Assembly (NCBI GenBank): GCA_001798075.1
Contig: MGRG01000008.1
Span: forward strand, 186,001-250,000
Direction: 5' to 3'
DNA: 64,000 bases
DNA from: Deltaproteobacteria bacterium RIFCSPHIGHO2_01_FULL_43_49
GTDB lineage: Bacteria > UBA10199 > SPLOWO2-01-44-7
The notes under the pieces: generated by a model
What the model was told of the DNA's origin: nothing
Databases searched by the model: none
The model's input: only the letters and a program-made list of their open reading frames with translations
Program-made: the position numbers and the translations under genes
Shown here: piece by piece, positions 23,971-33,790 of the stretch
Numbering within the stretch: position 1 is the first letter of the stretch
How the letters are laid out: every line of letters starts with the position of its first letter

Positions 23971-24285
23971 CTACCTTTTGGTAATGATGGAGGAGGCTAG
24001 GTCGTATAAAAGTTGGACCCCAACCGTTTGAATAATGATCAGGACAAAAAGGACTATCATAGGGCTGAAATCGATACCGAAGCGGAACAAGGCCTTCGGC
24101 AAAAAACGACGGACCTGCCAAAAAACCGGTTCCGTCAATTGACGCAAAATTCTCACAATAGGATTGTATTGATCGGGATTAACCCACGAGAGTAAAACCG
24201 CAAAGGCCACCACAAAGGTGTAAATGTTGATAATGATGTTCAAAATTTTTGCAAGCGCCAGAATCAAATAGGCCAAGGCGTTCAT
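23971..24285 (-). CDS. YggT family membrane protein
   Basis: 104 residues with two YggT-type hydrophobic segments (ILNIIINIYTFVVAFAVLLSWV and MIVLFVLIIIQTVGVQLLYDL). The conserved SWVNPDQYNPIVRILRQLTEPVFWQVRRFLP lies between them, matching the family signature. YggT proteins are inner-membrane proteins of uncertain function, often encoded with proC and yggS, exactly as here. It overlaps proC by 4 nt. Confidence 0.9.
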   Translation of the reverse strand: MNALAYLILALAKILNIIINIYTFVVAFAVLLSWVNPDQYNPIVRILRQLTEPVFWQVRRFLPKALFRFGIDFSPMIVLFVLIIIQTVGVQLLYDLASSIITKR

Positions 24286-25100
24286 ATTTTTCTTAATTCA
24301 CCTGCTCTTTTTGTTGCTGCTTCAATTGCTTTGACCATCATATCCCAAAAACGAAATTTCTTTAAAACTTTTGTTGCGGCCCAAGTGGTCCCTTTTTTGG
24401 AAGTGACACGGGAACGCAACTCTTCCGGGTCAAGCCCCGTTTGAATCACCATCAACGCGGCCCCTAATACCGTTTCCAAGGTCAGTTTTTTGACCATGGC
24501 TTGAGGAAGGCCGATTTTTTTGCCGGCCTTCATGAGGGCTTCGATCAACGCAAAGACATAGGCTGGCCCTGTGCCGGAAAGGCCAGTAATCGCATCCATC
24601 CATTTTTCATTGGGAACAGCAACTGTTTTTCCCACGGCTTCAAAAATCTGATGGGCAAATCGTTTTTGTTTGGATAAAACTCCCCGGCCACAAAAAATAC
24701 CGGTCATACCCGCATCAATCAAAGCGGGTAAATTGGGCATGACCCTTACCAATGCCGAATGATTTCCTAAACCCCTCTTGAGTGTTTTTGTATCAATGCC
24801 AGCCGCGATGGAGACAATGAGGTGCGATTTTTTTAAATCTTTTCTGATTTCGGTCAAGACCTCATCCATGTTCTGTGGTTTGACAGCCAAAATGATTGTT
24901 TGTGCCCCCTTTAAAATCTTTTCGTTCGATGATGTCGTGTGAATGCGGTATTTGCGGCGATGCGACGCAAGCTTTTCTCGATTGGTATCGGAGGCAATGA
25001 CTTCATAAGGCTTGACCAATTGAGATCTCAGTAAACCTCGAATCAAGGCTTCTCCCATGTTACCAGTTCCAATCACGCCTATTTTGTAGAACTTTTTCAT
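24282..25100 (-). CDS. proC: Pyrroline-5-carboxylate reductase
   Basis: 272 residues. The N-terminal Rossmann motif is GVIGTGNMGEALIRGLL. AVKPQNMDEVL and the P5CR signature region (TGLSGTGPAYVFALIEALMKAGKKIGL) follow. The enzyme reduces pyrroline-5-carboxylate to proline using NAD(P)H. It sits in a yggS-proC-yggT operon with short spacing (4 nt from yggS, 4-nt overlap with yggT). Confidence 0.95.
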   Translation of the reverse strand: MKKFYKIGVIGTGNMGEALIRGLLRSQLVKPYEVIASDTNREKLASHRRKYRIHTTSSNEKILKGAQTIILAVKPQNMDEVLTEIRKDLKKSHLIVSIAAGIDTKTLKRGLGNHSALVRVMPNLPALIDAGMTGIFCGRGVLSKQKRFAHQIFEAVGKTVAVPNEKWMDAITGLSGTGPAYVFALIEALMKAGKKIGLPQAMVKKLTLETVLGAALMVIQTGLDPEELRSRVTSKKGTTWAATKVLKKFRFWDMMVKAIEAATKRAGELRKI

Positions 25101-25104
25101 CGTG

Positions 25105-25749
25105 TTATTTTCTTTCCCCGAATATTGCTGTTCCCACTCGAACTATCGTTGCCCCCTCTTCAATTGCACCTTCAAAATCATCACTCATCCCCATGGAGAG
25201 CTCTGTCAATGGTTTTGGGTAAAGATAGCGTTGATTGATTGTTTTGAGAAGTTCAAAAAGTTTTTTGAAATAGGGGTGCGGGGCCATCGTCATCAAACCT
25301 CTAAGATCGATATTTGATAATTCTTTGAGTTTCGGAATGATTTCTAAGGCCTGCTCAACCGATAAGCCAGATTTTGTTGTTTCACTGGAGAGGTTCATTT
25401 CTAACAAACATTTTAGAGGCTTTGTTGCTTTCTTGTCGATCGCCTGGGCCAATTCAAAAGAATCCAAAGAGTGAAGCCATTCAATAAGGGGCAAGACTTT
25501 GCCCAGTTTGTTTTTTTGGAGGTGACCCAAAAAATGCCAATGGATATTGCTCTGGTTTAGCAAGGGGGCTTTTTCAAGAAGCTCTTGCGCATAATTTTCA
25601 CCAAAATCGATTTGCCCCAAGGCAACAGCTTGCTGGATCTTTTCAATATTTTGACCCTTGCTTACGGCAACCAAACAAATCGCTTGTGGATTCCTGCCAC
25701 TTTTTTGCGCCGCCGCCCCAATCCTTTCTTTTATCTCTTTTATTCCCAT
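25105..25749 (-). CDS. YggS family pyridoxal-phosphate homeostasis protein
   Basis: 214 residues with the YggS/PLPBP fold: LVAVSKGQ carries the PLP-binding Lys, followed by FGENYAQELLEK, WHFLGHLQKNK, the MSMGMSDDFEGAI-like segment SMGMSDDFEGAIEEGATIVRVGTAIFG. The protein keeps free PLP low and affects amino-acid metabolism. It is the first gene of the yggS-proC-yggT operon. The full-length alanine-racemase-like barrel is present. Confidence 0.95.
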   Translation of the reverse strand: MGIKEIKERIGAAAQKSGRNPQAICLVAVSKGQNIEKIQQAVALGQIDFGENYAQELLEKAPLLNQSNIHWHFLGHLQKNKLGKVLPLIEWLHSLDSFELAQAIDKKATKPLKCLLEMNLSSETTKSGLSVEQALEIIPKLKELSNIDLRGLMTMAPHPYFKKLFELLKTINQRYLYPKPLTELSMGMSDDFEGAIEEGATIVRVGTAIFGERK

Positions 25750-25765
25750 CTACTCCTCAACCCTT

Positions 25766-25860
25766 ATAAAAAATGGGTAGGGCCTGTCCCTCCGTGTTTC
25801 TGTGGGGGCCCCTAACTAAACCCCACAGCAAACACTCCGGGCCACCCACCCATTTTTTAT
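25766..25860. repeat. Palindromic element A2 (full family A copy)
   Basis: Perfect 13-bp outer arms ATAAAAAATGGGT (25766-25778) and ACCCATTTTTTAT (25848-25860) flank a family A core nearly identical to A1, with loop GCCCCTAACTAAA. The arms differ from those of A1. The remaining 25861-26161 is about 300 bp in which I see no convincing gene; a short plus-strand frame near 26000-26156 has no recognisable family. Confidence 0.85.
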
Positions 25861-26161
25861 CAATATCCCAAATGGTGAAGGGATTGATTTTGAAAGTGCA
25901 TTTGCGCAGGAGCGAGTTCGTATGACGACGAAAAAAGGATCTTGGCTTTCGAAGTTGGGGGTTGACAGAGGAAAAACACCAACTTCGGCAGTTAAAGCCA
26001 AATCCTTTTTTGGGAGGAATAGAACGAGCGGGCGCAGCACTTTCAAAATCAGATCCCGAAGCCAAATTTGGGCGATATCTGGTTTCCGTTGGAAAAAGCG
26101 TTAAAGGGTTAGTTATTGCCATTGCTTGTCAATCTGTCACAATTTTGATACTTTGAAAATT

Positions 26162-26668
26162 ATGATTTTCAGGTTGTTGCTTCCCATTCTGCTTGCCGGT
26201 TGTGTAAGCCTTCCCAGATCGTTTCATGCCCTACATTACCGCAATCAAACGGTTTTTTTGGATCGCCATCATTCTTATAAGGTGGGTCCTTTATCTGAAG
26301 GCTGGCAAATGCAGGCCAATAAAAATCCGGGAATCCTTTTTAAACACAAAGATTATCACGCAACTATCGCAACGGAAGCGTTGTGTGGGGCAGCTTTTGA
26401 GGACCTCTCTTTGGATCTTTTGACGGAACATTTATTGGTGGGGCTTAAAAATATAAAAAAATCAAAAACGGAAACTTGGCAGTTGAGTGGAAGAGAAGCT
26501 TTGTACACCTTAGCGCAAGCGGAGTTGGATGGTGTAGCCGTACAACTCAACATAGTGGTTCTAAAAAAAAATGAATGTCAGTTTGATTTTTTAGCGACCT
26601 CTTTTCCACAATTTGGGCGGGAGGTTTCAAACGATTTTGAAAATTTTGTGAAAGGGTTTGATTACTAA
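26162..26668 (+). CDS. Lipoprotein encoded with the Mla-type transporter
   Basis: 168 residues from the ATG at 26162. The signal peptide MIFRLLLPILLAGC has the lipobox LLAGC with Cys14, so it is a predicted lipoprotein. The mature part is mixed alpha/beta with GPLSEGWQMQANKNPGILF and no family I can name. It ends 2 nt before the MlaE-type permease gene, so it is cotranscribed. It could be a periplasmic or outer-membrane-linked accessory factor of the lipid transport system. That role is inferred from context only. Confidence 0.72.
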   Translation: MIFRLLLPILLAGCVSLPRSFHALHYRNQTVFLDRHHSYKVGPLSEGWQMQANKNPGILFKHKDYHATIATEALCGAAFEDLSLDLLTEHLLVGLKNIKKSKTETWQLSGREALYTLAQAELDGVAVQLNIVVLKKNECQFDFLATSFPQFGREVSNDFENFVKGFDY

Positions 26669-26670
26669 GG

Positions 26671-27423
26671 ATGTTTCCTATCTTTCAATTTTTTGAATAT
26701 TTAGGGGGAGTGACGACACTAGCCGGCAAAACGATTGTCGGATTTTTTCGCTATCGCCTCGACTTCTCCAGCTTTGTCTATCAGATCGCTGCAATCGGAA
26801 ACCGCTCTTTTTCCTTGGTTGCCCTCATTGCCATTTTTACAGGAATGGTTATGGCATTACAGTTGGGTGTGGGGTTGGGGCGTTTTGGGCTTAAACTCTA
26901 TATCGGCCAAGTCATTGGCCTTGCCATTGTTCGTGAATTAGGGCCGGTACTCACCTGCTTGATGTTGGCGGCACGGGTTGGTTCCGGTATTACAGCCGAG
27001 CTGGGTTCCATGGTGGTGACCGAGCAGGTTTTGGCCATTGAAGCGATGGGGGCCAATCCTATTGCTAAACTGGTGATGCCGCGCGTGCTGGCTTGCGTGA
27101 TTGCGGCCCCTTTATTGACGGTCATGGCAAATGTCATCGGCATTTTTGGTGGGATGACTGTCACCATGATGGAGGCAGGGGTGACAGGGCGTTTTTATAT
27201 GGATCAAATTTTAAAGACAGTCATTATGCAAGATTTTGTTCAGGGAGTGGGAAAAACATTTTTCTTCGGATTTTTTATTGCCGTGATTGCTTGCTACCAA
27301 GGTTTAATCACAACGGGTGGCACGGAGGGGGTTGGCAAGGCAACGACCCAGGCAGTCGTTTATAGTTCCGTTATGATTTTTGTTTCTGATTTCTTTTTGA
27401 CAAAACTCTTTTTACTTTTATGA
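26671..27423 (+). CDS. mlaE: MlaE/YrbE-family ABC transporter permease
   Basis: 250 residues with the MlaE signature ELGPVLTCLMLAARVGSGITAELGSM and EQVLAIEAMGANPIAKLVMPRVLA. About five membrane segments are present. It is the inner-membrane permease that moves phospholipids between the inner membrane and MlaD. It overlaps mlaF by 4 nt (ATGA), giving the canonical E-F-D order. Confidence 0.93.
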   Translation: MFPIFQFFEYLGGVTTLAGKTIVGFFRYRLDFSSFVYQIAAIGNRSFSLVALIAIFTGMVMALQLGVGLGRFGLKLYIGQVIGLAIVRELGPVLTCLMLAARVGSGITAELGSMVVTEQVLAIEAMGANPIAKLVMPRVLACVIAAPLLTVMANVIGIFGGMTVTMMEAGVTGRFYMDQILKTVIMQDFVQGVGKTFFFGFFIAVIACYQGLITTGGTEGVGKATTQAVVYSSVMIFVSDFFLTKLFLLL

Positions 27424-28190
27424 AGCCATTGATCCAGTTTGAAAATGTTCACGTCGCCTTTGGCAAAAACAAAGTGCTAAGAGGGCTTAATCTAGATATT
27501 GTTGATGGCGAAAGCATCACAATTATTGGTGGGTCTGGGTCTGGAAAGAGTGTTGCGCTCAAATTATTGTTGGGGGTGTTGACACCCGATCAAGGCCACA
27601 TCTATTTTCAAGGCAGAGATGTTACAACCATGATCGAAAAAGAGTTAATTGAAATGAGAAAAAAATTTGGAGTGTTATTTCAAGGCTCTGCCCTCTTTGA
27701 TTCTCTGACAGTCCGAGAAAACATCGCCTATCCTTTGCGGGAGCATTTTCACCATTCGGAGCAAGAACTCGACCGGATTGTAACCAATAAATTAGCTCTC
27801 GTAAGTTTGCCCGGTATTGAAAAGATGATGCCGTCTGATTTAAGTGGTGGTATGAAGAAGAGGGTGGGACTCGCAAGGGCCATTGCAACCGATCCCAAAG
27901 TGATTTTGTATGATGAACCGACAACCGGTTTGGACCCAACCAACACGCAGCGCATTAACAGACTCATTCTTCAATTGAAACAAAAGTTGAAAATCACTTC
28001 GATTATCGTGACACATGACATGGATTCTGCTTTTAAAGTGAGCGACCGGCTGGCCCTGCTCAAAGATGGGAAGATCTGTTTTGTGGGAACGATTGAAGAG
28101 GTGCAACATTCGAAAGATAGCATGGTGCGAGGTTTTATAGAGGGTAAGATGGGAGATGGGGAAGCGATCGCTTCGGTGGGAGGAATATGA
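27420..28190 (+). CDS. mlaF: MlaF-family ABC transporter ATPase
   Basis: 256 residues. Walker A is GGSGSGKSVALK (about 38-49), the ABC signature LSGGMKKRVGLARAIA, Walker B VILYDEPTTGLDP and the H-loop SIIVTHDMDSAF. The GMKKR form of the signature is typical of MlaF. It energises the lipid transporter together with the neighbouring permease and MCE protein. It overlaps both neighbours by 4 nt. Confidence 0.95.
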   Translation: MKPLIQFENVHVAFGKNKVLRGLNLDIVDGESITIIGGSGSGKSVALKLLLGVLTPDQGHIYFQGRDVTTMIEKELIEMRKKFGVLFQGSALFDSLTVRENIAYPLREHFHHSEQELDRIVTNKLALVSLPGIEKMMPSDLSGGMKKRVGLARAIATDPKVILYDEPTTGLDPTNTQRINRLILQLKQKLKITSIIVTHDMDSAFKVSDRLALLKDGKICFVGTIEEVQHSKDSMVRGFIEGKMGDGEAIASVGGI

Positions 28191-28957
28191 AACTTAAACG
28201 AACAACGTTGATTGATGTCGGCATTTTTGTGGCGGTTGGGTTCAGTGTCGCCTTGCTCGCCATATTTTTTATTGGCCGCGAAAAGAGTCTTTTTGAAAAA
28301 CGCTATACCCTTCTTACTCGCTTCGACAACATCAGCGGTTTGAGAATGGGTGCGGTAGTACAATTGGCCGGTTTGAATGTCGGTTATGTCGATGGGGTTC
28401 GTTTTCCCAAAGAGCAGGGAAGCGAGAAGCTGGAGGTTATTTTACAAGTCGGCAAGTCCTACAAAGAGCGTATCCGCAAAGATTCAAGGGCGAGCATTGA
28501 GACCCAAGGATTGCTTGGAGATAAATATATTTTGATCACGACCGGCAATGCCAACATGCCAGTTCTCGAGGATGGAGAGTTTCTTTTGACGGAAGAGGGA
28601 AGTAGCCTGGGCGCTTTAGCCGACAGCGGCAAAAAAACGATGCAAGAAATTCAAGAAGCGGCCAAAAAGTTTCGTCAAACCTTAGACAAACTTTCTCTTG
28701 AGGATCAAGAGAAAGGAAGCATTAAAAGTATTTTGAAAAATATCGATGGGGCCAGTAACGATTTAGCATTTATTCTTTCAAAGGTTCGCAAGGGGGAAGG
28801 GACTGTCGGTGCTTTATTGACTGACCCTGCTTTATATCATGATTTGAGGGCCTTAATGGGGCACGCCAATCGCAATCAATTACTTAAGAATATGATTCGA
28901 GCCACCATTGCAGAACAGGAAAAGGCGACCTCCAAACCACTCCCCAAAGAAAAATAA
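28187..28957 (+). CDS. mlaD: MlaD-family MCE-domain protein
   Basis: 256 residues. One N-terminal membrane helix (VGIFVAVGFSVALLAIFFIG) is followed by an MCE domain at about 40-120 (LLTRFDNISGLRMGAVVQLAGLNVGYVDGV, then SRASIETQGLLGDKYILI). A helical C-terminal tail of about 130 residues (coiled-coil-like) follows, longer than in E. coli MlaD. MCE proteins form hexameric periplasmic rings that bind lipids. It closes the lipoprotein-mlaEFD unit. Confidence 0.9.
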   Translation: MKLKRTTLIDVGIFVAVGFSVALLAIFFIGREKSLFEKRYTLLTRFDNISGLRMGAVVQLAGLNVGYVDGVRFPKEQGSEKLEVILQVGKSYKERIRKDSRASIETQGLLGDKYILITTGNANMPVLEDGEFLLTEEGSSLGALADSGKKTMQEIQEAAKKFRQTLDKLSLEDQEKGSIKSILKNIDGASNDLAFILSKVRKGEGTVGALLTDPALYHDLRALMGHANRNQLLKNMIRATIAEQEKATSKPLPKEK

Positions 28958-29039
28958 ATTTTATCTTTGTAAGCCATAAAGTCCATGTGTTAACATTTCA
29001 TTGTGGGGCAGTCTTTAAACTTTCACTTTAAAAATTTTA

Positions 29040-29081
29040 GGGGACGTTTCCCTCGAAAGGGAAACGCCCCCGTCTGGGGGG
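29040..29081 (+). promoter_or_regulatory. Competing hairpins in the prkA leader
   Basis: GGGG-A-CGTTTCCCT (29040-29053) pairs with AGGGAAACG-CCCC (29058-29070) around a CGAA loop. The same C-run (29067-29071) can instead pair with GGGGGG (29076-29081) around GTCT. That second pairing would cover the only Shine-Dalgarno-like sequence before the ATG at 29085. The two structures exclude each other, so the arrangement could control prkA translation. It is a prediction from pairing alone. Confidence 0.55.
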
Positions 29082-29084
29082 TTT

Positions 29085-31157
29085 ATGTCTAGGATTGTCG
29101 ACGTCATTGCCGAATGGCAAGAAAACAAGTCATATCAAGGACTTACATGGGATGGATCGTTTAACGACTATCTCCAAATCGTGGAGAAAAATCCCAAAGT
29201 CTCCAGGAGCGCCTTCCAGCGCATCTACGACATGATCCTGACCTATGGTTTTGAGGAATACACCGAATATAAGAAGAAGATCGTCCACTACAAGTTTTTT
29301 GAAGACCCCATCGACAAAGGCAAAGATGCTCTGTTTGGCATCGATCTACCTTTAATGAAGTTGGTTAACGTCTTCCAGGCTGCCGCAAGGCGTTATGGTC
29401 CGGAAAAAAGAATTATCCTCCTCCATGGGCCTGTTGGAGGCGCTAAATCGACGATTGTTAGATTGCTTAAAAAAGGCCTGGAAAATTATTCCAGAACACC
29501 TGAGGGAGCACTCTATTCCTTTTCTTGGATCAAAAAGAGCCTCAATGACACGCGAAATATTTTTGGAAGCCAAGAAGAGATCGTTTGCCCCATGCACGAA
29601 GAGCCGCTCAATTTAGTTCCGAAGGAATTAAGAGGGAAGGTGTTGGAGGTCATTGGCGCACAACTTCCTGAAGAAGAAAAAATAGTCATCACCAACGAGT
29701 TGTGTCCTTCTTGTCGGTATATTTATCGAGAGCTTTTCAATCTGTACAAAGGAGATTGGTTAAAAGTAGTGGATCATATTCGCGTGAGGCGCATTGCCCT
29801 TTCCGAAAAAGATAGAATTGGTATCGGAACTTTTCAGCCCAAAGATGAGAAAAACCAGGACTCGACGGAACTGACGGGTGATATCAATTATCGAAAAATT
29901 GCGGAATATGGCTCAGACTCTGATCCCAGGGCTTTTAATTTTGATGGAGAGTTCAATATTGCTAACCGAGGTTTGGTTGAGTTTATTGAAGTGTTAAAGC
30001 TCGATGTTGCCTTCTTGTATGATTTGCTCGGTGCTTCTCAAGAGCATGTGGTGAAACCTAAAAAGTTTGCCCATACGTATATTGATGAAGTGATTATCGG
30101 GCACACGAATGAGGCTGAATATCGCAAACTTCAGAACAATGAATATATGGAGGCGTTGCGTGATCGAACCATCAAGATTGACATCCCTTACATTACCAAA
30201 TTACACGAAGAAGTCAAAATTTATTTCAAAGATTACAGCACAGAGAAAGTGAAAGCGAAACATATCGCCCCACACACCATCGAAATGGCGGCCATGTGGG
30301 CGATTTTGACACGGCTTGAAGAGCCAAAAAAAGCAAATCTCGCCTTGATGCAAAAACTAAAACTCTATGATGGAAAAACATTGCCTGGTTTTACGGAAGA
30401 CAATGTAAAAGAGCTTCGCAAAGAGGCGATACGAGAAGGACTGGATGGCATTAGCCCACGCTATATCCAAGATAAAATTTCCAATGCCCTTGTCTCCGAT
30501 GTGGCCGGCAACTGCGTAAACCCTTTCATGGTTTTGAACGAACTAGAAGGGGGCCTAAAACATCACCCTCACATGAGGAGTGAAGAACAGCGCAAGAAAT
30601 ATCGGGAAATGTTGTCGCTTGTTAAAGAAGAATACGACGACATTGTGAAAAATGAAGTGCAGCGAGCCATTTCTGCCGATGAAGATGCGATTGGTCGTCT
30701 TTGTGGGAATTATATTGATCATGTGAAGGCCTACACACAGCGCGAGAAAGTTCGCAATCGTTATACAGGTAGAGATGAGGAACCCGATGAACGCCTGATG
30801 CGCTCTATTGAAGAAAAGATTGATATTCCGGAGTCAAGAAAAGATGATTTTCGTCGCGAGATTATGAATTATATCGGGGCCCTCTCTTTGGAGGGAAAAC
30901 GTTTTGACTATAAGACCAACGAACGCCTCCACAAGGCACTGGAATTGAAACTCTTTGAAGATCAAAAAGATACGATCAAGCTGACCAGCTTGGTTTCAAC
31001 GGTTGTCGACAAGGACACGCAAGAAAAAATTGATATCGTGAAATCGAGGCTCATCAAAAATCATACTTACTGTGAAACCTGTGCGACGGATGTCTTGCAT
31101 TACGTGGCGTCGATTTTTGCCAGAGGAGATATTAAAGAGCGTAAGCCACTGAGCTAA
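29085..31157 (+). CDS. prkA: Serine protein kinase PrkA (YeaG)
   Basis: 690 residues, full length for PrkA. The N-terminal AAA+-like domain has a P-loop at about 114-122 (GPVGGAKST). [12 protein letters not shown] and a zinc-like Cys pair (CPSC) follow, and [13 protein letters not shown] lies near 340. The C-terminal kinase-related domain is present. PrkA acts in stationary-phase, stress or sporulation programmes and is almost always linked to yeaH/yhbH and spoVR, as here. The three genes are spaced 8 and 3 nt, so they form one operon. Confidence 0.95.
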   Translation: MSRIVDVIAEWQENKSYQGLTWDGSFNDYLQIVEKNPKVSRSAFQRIYDMILTYGFEEYTEYKKKIVHYKFFEDPIDKGKDALFGIDLPLMKLVNVFQAAARRYGPEKRIILLHGPVGGAKSTIVRLLKKGLENYSRTPEGALYSFSWIKKSLNDTRNIFGSQEEIVCPMHEEPLNLVPKELRGKVLEVIGAQLPEEEKIVITNELCPSCRYIYRELFNLYKGDWLKVVDHIRVRRIALSEKDRIGIGTFQPKDEKNQDSTELTGDINYRKIAEYGSDSDPRAFNFDGEFNIANRGLVEFIEVLKLDVAFLYDLLGASQEHVVKPKKFAHTYIDEVIIGHTNEAEYRKLQNNEYMEALRDRTIKIDIPYITKLHEEVKIYFKDYSTEKVKAKHIAPHTIEMAAMWAILTRLEEPKKANLALMQKLKLYDGKTLPGFTEDNVKELRKEAIREGLDGISPRYIQDKISNALVSDVAGNCVNPFMVLNELEGGLKHHPHMRSEEQRKKYREMLSLVKEEYDDIVKNEVQRAISADEDAIGRLCGNYIDHVKAYTQREKVRNRYTGRDEEPDERLMRSIEEKIDIPESRKDDFRREIMNYIGALSLEGKRFDYKTNERLHKALELKLFEDQKDTIKLTSLVSTVVDKDTQEKIDIVKSRLIKNHTYCETCATDVLHYVASIFARGDIKERKPLS

Positions 31158-31165
31158 AATGAATT

Positions 31166-32269
31166 ATGGCCCTAAAAATCGAAAAGGATCTGTCCCGTTT
31201 TCATCAAATCCTTCGAGGGCAAATCAAGAAGGAGCTGCGCAAATTCATGTCGCGCGGCGAAATGATCGGCAAAAAGGGTAAAGACCTCGTCAGCATTCCC
31301 CTTCCTCAAATTGAAATTCCAAAATTTGTCTATGGCCCCAAGCAGGCGGGGGGTGTCGGTCAGGGCGAAGGCGACCCAGGTCAACCCTTGGATGGTGAAG
31401 AGGCCCAAGGTGTTTCCAAAGCGGGCAATTTGCCGGGCGAGCATATTATGGAGGTGGAGGTAAGTTTAGAAGAGCTGGCCGATATTTTAGGGGAGGAGTT
31501 AGAACTCCCCAAGATTGAACCGAAGGGTGAGGAAGATATTATCACCCAACACACCAAATATACGGGGGTTTCTCCCAGTGGGCCTGAATCGTTGCGACAT
31601 TTTAAAAGAACTTATAAAAAAGCGCTGCGCCGTCATATTTTGTCTGGAACCTACGATCCCAAAAATCCCAAAATCATTCCGATCCGGGAAGATCGAATCT
31701 ATCGCACTTGGAAAGAGGTTCACAAACCGCAAAGTCGAGCGTTGGTTTTTTTCTTGTTGGACGTTTCGGGATCGATGGGGAACGAACAAAAAGAAATTGT
31801 CCGGATTGAAACATTTTGGATCGACACGTGGCTTCGTTCTCAATATCAAAATCTTCAAACCCGCTATATCATTCACGATGCGGTGGCCAGAGAGGTCGAT
31901 CGTGAAACTTTTTTTCATACTCGTGAATCGGGTGGAACGATTATTTCTTCTGCCTACAAGCTTTGCCTCAAAATTTTAGAAGAGCAGTATGATATGAATG
32001 AATGGAATGTCTATCCCTTTCATTTCTCCGATGGAGACAACTGGTCAGGAAATGACACGGAGGAGTGTTTAAAACTTTTAGAAGAAAAATTTTTCCCTGT
32101 CTGTAATGTCTTTTGTTACGGTCAGGTAGAAAGTGAATACGGGAGTGGTCAATTTTTAAAAGATTTGCAGGGGAGATACCCAACTCATGAAAAACTGATC
32201 ATTTCTAAAATACCGAATAAAGAATCGATCCCTCAATCGATCAAACAGTTTTTGGGAAAAGGAAAATAA
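31166..32269 (+). CDS. yeaH: YeaH/YhbH family protein (DUF444)
   Basis: 367 residues. The N-terminal charged region is followed by a von Willebrand A-like core with the MIDAS-type motif [17 protein letters not shown] (about 198-214). [12 protein letters not shown] and [13 protein letters not shown] are later metal-site loops. DUF444 proteins are encoded between prkA and spoVR in many bacteria; the biochemical role is not settled. The gene lies 8 nt after prkA and 3 nt before spoVR. Confidence 0.95.
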   Translation: MALKIEKDLSRFHQILRGQIKKELRKFMSRGEMIGKKGKDLVSIPLPQIEIPKFVYGPKQAGGVGQGEGDPGQPLDGEEAQGVSKAGNLPGEHIMEVEVSLEELADILGEELELPKIEPKGEEDIITQHTKYTGVSPSGPESLRHFKRTYKKALRRHILSGTYDPKNPKIIPIREDRIYRTWKEVHKPQSRALVFFLLDVSGSMGNEQKEIVRIETFWIDTWLRSQYQNLQTRYIIHDAVAREVDRETFFHTRESGGTIISSAYKLCLKILEEQYDMNEWNVYPFHFSDGDNWSGNDTEECLKLLEEKFFPVCNVFCYGQVESEYGSGQFLKDLQGRYPTHEKLIISKIPNKESIPQSIKQFLGKGK

Positions 32270-32272
32270 TTT

Positions 32273-33739
32273 ATGTCTTTGCCGCCGGAGTTAGCAAAAA
32301 TCAAGAAAGAGATCAGGGCCCATGCAAAAGACTATGGTTTGGATTTTTTTGAAGTGAGCTTTGAAGTGTTGGATTGGAACCAGATCAATATGGTGGCAGC
32401 GTACGGTGGCTTCCCTAATCGCTATCCCCATTGGCGCTTTGGAATGGAATATGAACGGCTCTCTAAGTCTTATGCTTATGGGCTTTCCAAGATTTATGAA
32501 ATGGTGATCAACAATGATCCTTGTTATGCTTATCTGCTTCATTCCAACAACATGGTCGATCAAAAAATGGTGATGGCGCATGTTTACGCCCACAGCGATT
32601 TTTTCAAAAATAACGTCTTTTTCAAGAATACCAATCGCAAAATGATGGATGAGATGGCCAACCATCGAACACACATTCAGCGCTATGTCGATCGTTACGG
32701 CGTCGATACGGTCGAAACTTTTATTGATGCTTGTCTCTCGTTGGAAAACCTAATCGATTATCATGCCTTGCTGGGAGATAAACGCCTTCGGCCGGAGCCC
32801 AGACTGGAGGAGCCTGGGGTAATGAAAATCAAATCGAAGCCTTATATGGAAAAATTTGTGAATCCCCCCGAATTTTTGGAGGAGCAACGTAAACAATTGG
32901 AGGCAGAAAGTTTGAGTAGAAAGCGGATTCCTGAGAGACCAGAGAAAGATATTCTTGGTTTTTTGTTGGAATTTGGGACACTAGAAAATTGGGAAAGGGA
33001 TACGTTATCGATTGTTCGAGAAGAGGCTTACTATTTCGCCCCCCAAGGACAGACAAAAATTTTGAACGAAGGTTTCGCCACTTTTTGGCATAGTAAGATG
33101 ATGACACAAAAAATTCTCGCCCCTTCTGAGTTTATTGATTATGCCGATCACCATTCTGGCACGGTTGCCATGCAGGTTGGGCAGCTCAACCCTTATAAAA
33201 TCGGACTCGAGTTGTTGAGGGATATTGAAGATCGTTGGAACAGAGGGCGTTTTGGAAAGGAATATAATGAATGCACAGATATGCGGCTTAAAAAAGAGTG
33301 GGATCGAAAGTTGGGACTTGGCCGTGAAAAGATTTTTGAGGTGCGCAGACTTTATAATGATGTGATGTTTATTGATGAATTTTTGACACCGGAGTTTTGT
33401 GCCGAGCACAAAATGTTTGTCTATGCCTTCAACGTGAGTGCCGATCGCTATGAAATCGCAACCCGCGAGTTTGAAAAAATCAAAAGGCAGCTTTTATTTC
33501 AGCTTACTAATTTTGGCTTTCCCATTATTCATGTGGTGGATGCCAATTATAAAAACCACTCCGAGCTTTTACTCAAGCATATCCACGAAGGAGTTGATCT
33601 AAAGATGGATTGGGCCAAAGAGACACTCAAAGCCCTTTTTAGAGCCTGGAAACATCCCGTTCATATCGATACCGTCGTCGACGGTGTTCCTAAAATTCTT
33701 TCGTTTGATGGTACCGACCACCACGAAACCAGACCTTAA
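32273..33739 (+). CDS. spoVR: SpoVR family protein
   Basis: 488 residues with typical SpoVR segments: FFEVSFEVLDWNQINMVAAYGGFPNRYPHW at the start (cited here by positions 24-53), MVMAHVYAHSDFFKNN, and the His/Glu-rich TKILNEGFATFWHSKM (about 258-273), which resembles a metal-binding centre. The family is linked to spore-cortex or stationary-phase functions, but its chemistry is unknown. It is the third gene of the prkA operon. In a presumed non-sporulating Gram-negative, a stress role is likelier. Confidence 0.93.
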   Translation: MSLPPELAKIKKEIRAHAKDYGLDFFEVSFEVLDWNQINMVAAYGGFPNRYPHWRFGMEYERLSKSYAYGLSKIYEMVINNDPCYAYLLHSNNMVDQKMVMAHVYAHSDFFKNNVFFKNTNRKMMDEMANHRTHIQRYVDRYGVDTVETFIDACLSLENLIDYHALLGDKRLRPEPRLEEPGVMKIKSKPYMEKFVNPPEFLEEQRKQLEAESLSRKRIPERPEKDILGFLLEFGTLENWERDTLSIVREEAYYFAPQGQTKILNEGFATFWHSKMMTQKILAPSEFIDYADHHSGTVAMQVGQLNPYKIGLELLRDIEDRWNRGRFGKEYNECTDMRLKKEWDRKLGLGREKIFEVRRLYNDVMFIDEFLTPEFCAEHKMFVYAFNVSADRYEIATREFEKIKRQLLFQLTNFGFPIIHVVDANYKNHSELLLKHIHEGVDLKMDWAKETLKALFRAWKHPVHIDTVVDGVPKILSFDGTDHHETRP

Positions 33740-33790
33740 TATTGTGTAACATACGCAACTTTTTTGGGCATAGCCCGATAATAGGGCAAA

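Noticed and set aside
25861-26161. Pseudogene in the gap before the lipoprotein gene
   Set aside because: Short open frames exist on both strands, but none has a recognisable domain and no frameshifted homologue could be argued from sequence alone.
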